DNA from: an uncultured Collinsella sp.
GTDB lineage: Bacteria; Actinomycetota; Coriobacteriia; Coriobacteriales; Coriobacteriaceae
Assembly (NCBI GenBank): GCA_934668695.1
Contig: CAKUOD010000009.1
Location: forward strand, 8,161 to 72,160
Direction: 5' to 3'
Length of the DNA stretch: 64,000 nt
Shown: positions 59,261-64,000 of the stretch, in pieces
Layout: every line of letters starts with the position of its first letter
Numbering within the stretch: the first letter of the stretch is position 1
Notes under the pieces: generated by a model
Databases searched by the model: none
Seen by the model: only the letters and a program-made list of their open reading frames with translations
What the model was told of the DNA's origin: nothing
Made by a program: the position numbers and the translations under genes

Positions 59261-60637
59261 ATGTGGGCATACGAGACGACGTTCTATCAGATCTATCCGC
59301 TGGGCTTTTGTGGAGCTCCGCGCGAAAACGCCGCCCCCGTTGCCGAGGATGAGCTCGCCCAGGCTGCTAACGCCGTGCCCAACCCCGATGCTCCTATCAT
59401 GAAAATCGCCCAATGGGCCGACTACCTGCAAAAACTCGGTGTTGGCGCTGTGCTCATCAATCCGCCGCTCGAGTCCGATAGTCATGGCTACGACACGCGC
59501 AGCCTGCGCCACATCGACCGTCGCTTGGGTGGGGATGCCGACTTTGCCGCCGTGTGCGAGACACTGCATGCCCACGGCATCCGCGTGGTGCTCGACGCCG
59601 TCTTCAACCATGTGGGCCGTGGCTTTTGGGCCTTCCGCGATGTGCAGGAGCGCAAGTGGGACTCGCCCTACAAGGACTGGTTCCACATCAGCTTTGATGG
59701 CGACTCGTGCTACGGCGACGGCTTTTGGTATGAGGGCTGGGAGGGCCATTTTGAGCTTGTGAAGCTCAACCTGCAAAATCCCGCCGTGGTCGATTACCTG
59801 CTTGAGTCCGTGCGTCGCTGGGCCGAGGTCTTTGGCATCGACGGCCTGCGCTTGGACGTCGCCTATATGCTCGATCGCGATTTTATGCGCCGCCTGCATA
59901 CTTTTACCCGTGAGCTCAAACCCGACTTTGTGCTGATTGGTGAGACGCTCCACGGCGACTACAACCAGATCGTCAACGACGAGATGCTTGACTCCTGCAC
60001 CAACTACGAGTGCTACAAGGGCCTGTACTCCAGCTTTAACTCGGTCAACATGTTCGAGATTGCCCACTCGCTGCATCGCCAGTTTGGCGGCGACCCCTGG
60101 TGCATCTACCGCGGCAAACATCTGCTGTCGTTTGTCGACAACCACGATGTGCCGCGCCTGGCGAGCATCCTCACCGACAAGTCCTGTCTGCGTCCCGCCT
60201 ACGGCATGCTCTTTGGCATGCCAGGCATCCCGTGCGTCTACTATGGCAGCGAGTGGGGAATTGCCGGCGAAAAGGGCGGCCCCGATGGCGACTGGGCGCT
60301 GCGCCCTGCGCTCGATGAGCCTGCGCCCAATGAGCTGACGGCGTTCATCAAGCAGCTCGCGCACCTGCGCTCGGCAGACGACGCGGCGGCCCGTGCCCTC
60401 AACTATGGTGCCTATCGCAACGTGGTGATCCAGAACAAGCAGCTGCTGTTCGAGCGCGCCTGCGACGACGCGACGGTGCTCGTGGCGGTCAATGCCGTGA
60501 ACGAGCCCTATACCTTTGGAGCCGGCGAGCTCAACGGCTCCTTTGCCGACCTACTTGCCGACGGCACGCCCACAGTCGAGCTAACGGGTGCCCTTGAGCT
60601 TGCGCCCTACGAGGTGCGTTATCTGCTGAGGGCCTAG
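59261..60637 (+). CDS. GH13 family glycosidase (alpha-amylase fold)
   Basis: 458 aa, short for GH13, no signal peptide, so intracellular. (beta/alpha)8 barrel motifs: VVLDAVFNHVG (region I), GLRLDVAYML with the nucleophile Asp near 199 (region II), VLIGETLHGD with the acid/base Glu near 229 (region III), LSFVDNHDVPRLAS (region IV). C-terminal beta domain ends ALELAPYEVRYLLRA. Typical of maltodextrin or oligosaccharide hydrolases; exact specificity not determined. ATG preceded by GGGAGGTTGCT. Confidence 0.88.
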   Translation: MWAYETTFYQIYPLGFCGAPRENAAPVAEDELAQAANAVPNPDAPIMKIAQWADYLQKLGVGAVLINPPLESDSHGYDTRSLRHIDRRLGGDADFAAVCETLHAHGIRVVLDAVFNHVGRGFWAFRDVQERKWDSPYKDWFHISFDGDSCYGDGFWYEGWEGHFELVKLNLQNPAVVDYLLESVRRWAEVFGIDGLRLDVAYMLDRDFMRRLHTFTRELKPDFVLIGETLHGDYNQIVNDEMLDSCTNYECYKGLYSSFNSVNMFEIAHSLHRQFGGDPWCIYRGKHLLSFVDNHDVPRLASILTDKSCLRPAYGMLFGMPGIPCVYYGSEWGIAGEKGGPDGDWALRPALDEPAPNELTAFIKQLAHLRSADDAAARALNYGAYRNVVIQNKQLLFERACDDATVLVAVNAVNEPYTFGAGELNGSFADLLADGTPTVELTGALELAPYEVRYLLRA

Positions 60638-60640
60638 GCC

Positions 60641-60850
60641 ATGGCAACGTCTGACGAGGGCTATCAACATATTGAGCATGGGTTTGAGCCCGTGTTTGAC
60701 GAGTGTTCGCGCGTTTTGGTGCTCGGGTCGTTTCCTTCGGTGCTTTCGCGCGCCAATGCCTTTTATTACGGTAACCCCCAGAACCGCTTTTGGCGCGTGA
60801 TGGCCGCGTGCCTCGGTGCGCCCGTGCCGCCCAACGAGGGCGAACCTTAA
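60641..60850 (+). pseudogene. DNA-deoxyinosine glycosylase (UDG superfamily), truncated N-terminal part
   Basis: 69 codons: IEHGFEPVFDECSRVLVLGS, then FPSVLSRANAFYYGNPQNRFW, which is the N-terminal third of the Hx10-type uracil/hypoxanthine DNA glycosylases (normally about 160-170 aa). It breaks off at PNEGEP followed by a stop, exactly where GC content falls from about 60 to below 40 percent. The missing two thirds do not reappear before 62600. Truncation by insertion of the CPBP segment is the simplest reading. It starts 3 bp after the GH13 stop and was presumably co-transcribed. Confidence 0.75.
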
Positions 60851-60964
60851 AACGGAGTATTTGAGCATGAAATAGAAAGCCTGGTCAGTCCAGATAGTGA
60901 GAAGTTGAAGCTGAAGACCATCGCAGAATTGACAAATCGAAATTTGTGGAGAGGAGAAGTATCG

Positions 60965-61654
60965 ATGGAGTGGACAAGTGAAAAGTATAAAAACAACCTA
61001 CTGGAGTATGAAAAAAAAGATGGTATAAAAGCAATTACCGTATATTGCCTCATAATGGGCAGTGCATTTTTTCATGGCTGGCTTTATACAACAAATACAA
61101 GCGTGCTCATATTAAATCTGTCACAAGTTTGGATTCCTCTTGTCTTGATTTTACTTTTCGCATGCTTTTTCCATTACAACAAACAGAAAATAGACAGTGT
61201 TGGAATTAACACCGATAAGCTAAAAAACAGCATTATTCTAGGTGTTATTGGTGGAATTTTTCTGCTTGCTATACAAACGGTGCTGTTTAAGGCACAAGGG
61301 AAATCCATATCGTTTATGGAGCCCTTATTGATAAACTGGATCATTTTCTTCTTCGCTGCTCTCGAAGAAGAAATTATATTTAGGGGATACATTCAAACAA
61401 GATTGTCAGGATTGATAAGAAACCAGTGGATAGTTGGTATTATCAATTCGGTTCTTTTTCTTTCGATACATTACCCGGTAAGATGGGTAATTATTGGAAA
61501 GCTATATTTTGATGTGTTGCCGGTAGAGTATGTGATCTCCCTTCTGGCTTTGCACTTTTTTTGTGATGCAGTGTATAAAAGAACAAATTGTTTATGGGGC
61601 TCAGTTGTGCTCCATATTATCTATAACGCAGTAGGGGCGATGATTGCTGTTTAA
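60965..61654 (+). CDS. CPBP-family intramembrane metalloprotease
   Basis: 229 aa with six to seven membrane helices. The CPBP motif EEEIIFRGYIQTRL (EExxxR, near residues 134-147) and the later HYPVRW and LHFFCDAVYKR give the Abi/CAAX-protease residues (Glu-Glu, His, His). Such proteins are often bacteriocin-immunity or membrane-protein processing factors. ATG 60965 follows GAGAGGAGAAGTATCG; upstream codons in frame are less likely. AT-rich, with codon usage unlike any neighbour, so horizontally acquired, probably from a Firmicute. Confidence 0.88.
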   Translation: MEWTSEKYKNNLLEYEKKDGIKAITVYCLIMGSAFFHGWLYTTNTSVLILNLSQVWIPLVLILLFACFFHYNKQKIDSVGINTDKLKNSIILGVIGGIFLLAIQTVLFKAQGKSISFMEPLLINWIIFFFAALEEEIIFRGYIQTRLSGLIRNQWIVGIINSVLFLSIHYPVRWVIIGKLYFDVLPVEYVISLLALHFFCDAVYKRTNCLWGSVVLHIIYNAVGAMIAV

Positions 61655-61911
61655 TAACTTCCAGCTTGTAGCGATGACATGAACAAGTGAAGTTTAAGGA
61701 ACAGAGCTTTACCCTCTTTACCTATACAAATATATAGGGCAATTCAAGGTTTCACATGCTCGAAACCCTGGGTTTTAAGGGAAAAGGTGCGCTCCACCAT
61801 TGCCTTGTACAATAGGGGTTGAGTATGTTTTTCCTTGAACAATCGAGTCATGGCACCTGGAGCGCCTTATTGAGCGCTGGCGCGAAGCCGTTGACTGGAC
61901 CGCTCTCTAAT
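61655..61911. other. Low-GC to high-GC junction without a supported gene
   Basis: The first 150 bp continue the AT-rich character of the CPBP segment. From about 61770 composition rises. A 33-codon frame from ATG 61824 (MFFLEQSSHGTWSALLS...) has no recognisable motif and may be a gene remnant. No inverted repeats or transposase are evident at this border. Confidence 0.4.
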
Positions 61912-62571
61912 TTAGATATTTGATTGAGCATGGGCGCCGAGGCGTTTGATGATGGCGCGCCAGATTGGTGCGGGCACGGCGGGCTTGACGTGCACCATGC
62001 CGTCGGTGTCGACGCTACTGGCATTTCCGCCGCCGAGCAGCTGCGCATGTTCAACCGAGCACCCCATGCGCACGGCGCCCACCAGCTTATCCGTCGCTTC
62101 GGAAAAAGGCCGACGCAGGAGTCCCATGCGCGGGGAATGGCGAAGCGCCGCGATGCCGCTGCCGGTGCAGGCGATAACGCCGCCGCACCACGTTAGCCTA
62201 CGGAGTTCGCAAGCTTGGCGCAAGCGCTCGATGAGCATGCACGCCCCCTCGGTTCGCTCGCAGGCGGCTTGAACGACGACATAGACGCGCGTTCCCGTAT
62301 CGCCAAAGCGATCGAGCGCTTTGGCGATGTCTGCCACTGCCTCGTCAACGGGCGTATCCTCAACGGCGAGCACGATGCCGTCGGCAGTATCGGCGCTATT
62401 CGCCTTCAAGTCGACTGGATGGGGGAGTGCGGTGCCGGAAAGCTGCGCGTAGGCTGCGATGGCATCCTGAAGGTCCCAGAGCAAAAACTCAAGATCGGTG
62501 CTATCGGGAATACTGACGTATGCGATCTTCTGCAGCGTTTTTGGCTTATTGGCCTGCTGGTTCGCCTCCAT
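61912..62571 (-). CDS. Conserved-looking hypothetical protein
   Basis: 219 aa, soluble, GC-rich like the core genome. The order of segments is reminiscent of flavodoxin-like NAD(P)H reductases: IAYVSIPDSTDLEFLLWDLQ, DGIVLAVEDTPVDEAVADIA, TRVYVVVQAACERTEGACML, TWCGGVIACTGSGIAALRHSP, then SEATDKLVGAVRMGCSVEHA. However, the phosphate-binding loop of such flavoproteins is not clear, so the function remains open. ATG 62571 is preceded by GGAAAGGAGATGGC. Divergent from the aminotransferase 62665. Confidence 0.65.
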   Translation of the reverse strand: MEANQQANKPKTLQKIAYVSIPDSTDLEFLLWDLQDAIAAYAQLSGTALPHPVDLKANSADTADGIVLAVEDTPVDEAVADIAKALDRFGDTGTRVYVVVQAACERTEGACMLIERLRQACELRRLTWCGGVIACTGSGIAALRHSPRMGLLRRPFSEATDKLVGAVRMGCSVEHAQLLGGGNASSVDTDGMVHVKPAVPAPIWRAIIKRLGAHAQSNI

Positions 62572-62664
62572 GCCATCTCCTTTCCAGTCCGTTTCCGTTT
62601 AGGTTACACCGTCTGGCGGTGCCTCGCCGCGCTATCCTAGTGCAACCCTTACGAAAGGAACGCC

Positions 62665-63801
62665 ATGCGTCTGCCCATGAACACCTCGCTTGCCACGCTC
62701 AAGCCCTCCGGCATCCGTCGGATCAATGCGCTCGCCGCCCAGCACCCGGGGTGCATCGCGCTCGCGCTCGGCGAGCCCGATTTTCCCACGCCCGATGTGA
62801 TTAGCGCCGAGGTGACCGCCGCACTGGACCGCGGCGACACGCACTATCCGCCCAACAACGGTCGCCCCGCCCTGCGCGAGGCGCTGTCTGCCTACATGGG
62901 GGATGCGGGCCTTACGTTTTCGGCCGACGAGGTCATCCTGACCGACGGCGCGACCGAGGCCTTGTCGGCAACATTCATAGCTATGCTCAACCCCGGCGAC
63001 GAGGTCATTATCCCCACGCCGGCCTTTGGCCTGTACGAAAGCATCGTCATGGCCAACCACGCCAAAGCAGTCTTTTTGGATACGGAGCCTGCGCAATTTC
63101 AGATTGACGAGGATGCGCTTCGTGCTTGCGTGACGCCGGCGACCAAGGCCATCGTCATCTGCTCGCCCAACAATCCTACGGGCTGTATCCTCAACGCGGC
63201 TTCGCTCGACGCCGTGGCGCACGTGGCGGAGCAGACGGGCATCTACGTGGTCTGCGACGACGTATACAACCGCCTGGTTTATGTGGATGGCTACGAGCGC
63301 TTTGCCCAGCGCCACCCGGAGCTGCGTGAGCAGACGGTAGTCATCGAGAGCTTCTCCAAGCCCTGGGCCATGACCGGCTGGCGCTTGGGCTGGCTCGCAG
63401 CAGCGGCACCCGTCATCGCCGAGATCGCAAAAGCTCACCAATACCTAGTATCGAGCGCCGTCTCCTTCGAGATGGATGCCGCAGCCCGAGCCCTCACCGT
63501 CGACCCCACCCCCATGCTCGAAGTCTACCGAGCCCGCCGTGAGCGCGTACTCGCAGCCTTAGACGCCATGGGCCTCGACGTAGTAGAGCCCGCAGGAGCC
63601 TTCTACACTTTCCCGAGCATCAAACAATTCGGCCTAACAAGTGAAGCCTTCTGCATCAAGGCCATCAAAGAGGCCAACGTAGCCCTAGTCCCGGGCGACT
63701 GCTTCGGCACCGAAGGCCACATCCGCCTCAGCTACTGCGTTTCCGACCAAGATTTGGACGAAGGCCTCCGCCGCCTGTCCACCTTCATTTCAACCTTGTA
63801 G
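62665..63801 (+). CDS. PLP-dependent aminotransferase (class I/II, AspC/PatA-like)
   Basis: 378 aa, fold type I. GEPDFPTPDVISAEVTAAL and NGRPALREALSAYM are typical of the aspartate/aromatic/N-acetyl-diaminopimelate group. ICSPNNPTGCIL and YVVCDDVYNRLVY bind PLP; the Schiff-base Lys lies in ESFSKPWAMTGWRLGWLAAA near residue 232. C-terminal GYCFGTEGHIRLSYC-like text is present as CFGTEGHIRLSYC with the substrate-carboxylate Arg. ATG follows ACGAAAGGAACGCC. From about 63420 on, third codon positions become richer in A, unlike the first two thirds. Exact substrate open. Confidence 0.88.
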   Translation: MRLPMNTSLATLKPSGIRRINALAAQHPGCIALALGEPDFPTPDVISAEVTAALDRGDTHYPPNNGRPALREALSAYMGDAGLTFSADEVILTDGATEALSATFIAMLNPGDEVIIPTPAFGLYESIVMANHAKAVFLDTEPAQFQIDEDALRACVTPATKAIVICSPNNPTGCILNAASLDAVAHVAEQTGIYVVCDDVYNRLVYVDGYERFAQRHPELREQTVVIESFSKPWAMTGWRLGWLAAAAPVIAEIAKAHQYLVSSAVSFEMDAAARALTVDPTPMLEVYRARRERVLAALDAMGLDVVEPAGAFYTFPSIKQFGLTSEAFCIKAIKEANVALVPGDCFGTEGHIRLSYCVSDQDLDEGLRRLSTFISTL

Positions 63802-63946
63802 CCCTCAGGGATGCAACACATCAGCCCACCGACATAAGGGTTATGCGTGGGGCGCGCCGGCCAACGGTAACCCTGGCTGCCCCAAAGTCAACACAGGTCG
63901 CGCCGCCAAAGGCCAGGCGCAAGCTTTTCGTAGATTCCGCACGAGC

Positions 63947-63971
63947 CGAAGAGCACTAAATGTGCTCTTCG
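63947..63971 (+). terminator. Hairpin downstream of the aminotransferase
   Basis: CGAAGAGCAC / GTGCTCTTCG, 10 bp with loop TAAAT, extended outside by GCACGAGC ... GTGCGAGC. No clear T-run within the window. 63802-64000 holds no gene I can support. Confidence 0.45.
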
Positions 63972-64000
63972 TGCGAGCCCAGGACCTGACCGAGCGAAAA

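Overview
The window reads like a chromosome segment of a Gram-positive, high-GC gut anaerobe of the class Coriobacteriia, most likely Collinsella or a close relative. This is inferred from gene content, the GC-rich third positions of the core genes and the mixture of Firmicutes-like gene order with actinobacterial codon usage. No database search was possible, so names rest on motifs and synteny that I recognise.

Layout. 1-1150: tail of an acetylornithine aminotransferase, a MITE-like inverted-repeat element, and a tRNA-Val whose 3' end has been copied into tandem 185-bp repeats. 1338-16188: core metabolism and information processing on the + strand (asnB, murE, HAD phosphatase, murI, rph, rdgB, dtd, veg, ispE, tRNA-Pro, tatA, greA, lysS, a ThrE-type exporter, a DUF2798 protein). 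16377-19019: clpC. 19080-30420: a lower-GC, repeat-rich accessory stretch between clpC and disA, two genes that are close neighbours in many Firmicutes. It carries a DUF2975-like membrane protein with its XRE regulator, a Cys-rich short ORF with an ABC exporter, a RelB/PIN toxin-antitoxin pair, pepD, a DUF1648 protein, hipBA, and mntP under a Mn2+ riboswitch. 30457-35945: disA-ispD-ispF-cysS-rlmB-yacP. 36123-41261: tRNA genes, tuf, rpmG, tRNA-Trp, secE, nusG, rplK, rplA, in an order conserved across Firmicutes. 41389-53345 is mostly minus strand: metallophosphoesterase, a ParB-like/BMP fusion, MscS, a cell-wall-anchored 5'-nucleotidase, an ABC importer of the TrpXYZ type, a WYL-type regulator, asnS and a PTS EIIA. 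53590-63801: an esterase, a FeoA-FeoB fusion, YbaK, an MFS transporter, a GH13 glycosidase, a truncated DNA glycosylase next to a low-GC CPBP protease, an unknown protein and an aminotransferase.

Functional themes. The isoprenoid MEP pathway is represented three times (ispE, ispD, ispF). The window is rich in translation and translation-quality genes (lysS, cysS, asnS, dtd, YbaK, rlmB, greA, tuf, ribosomal proteins, eight tRNAs) and in peptidoglycan precursor genes (murE, murI). Metal homeostasis is visible in mntP with its riboswitch and in feoAB with tandem operator-like repeats.

The most unusual content is non-coding. Several families of intergenic inverted repeats recur at distant sites, often directly after stop codons. 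One family, at 13328-13466 and 54492-54662, has the same loop sequences but different, mutually compensating stems. That is direct evidence, from two copies only, for a conserved RNA (or single-stranded DNA) structure. The other leading candidate for something undescribed is the seven-cysteine, glycine-rich short ORF at 20223-20333, with an operator-like palindrome upstream and a terminator plus ABC transporter downstream.
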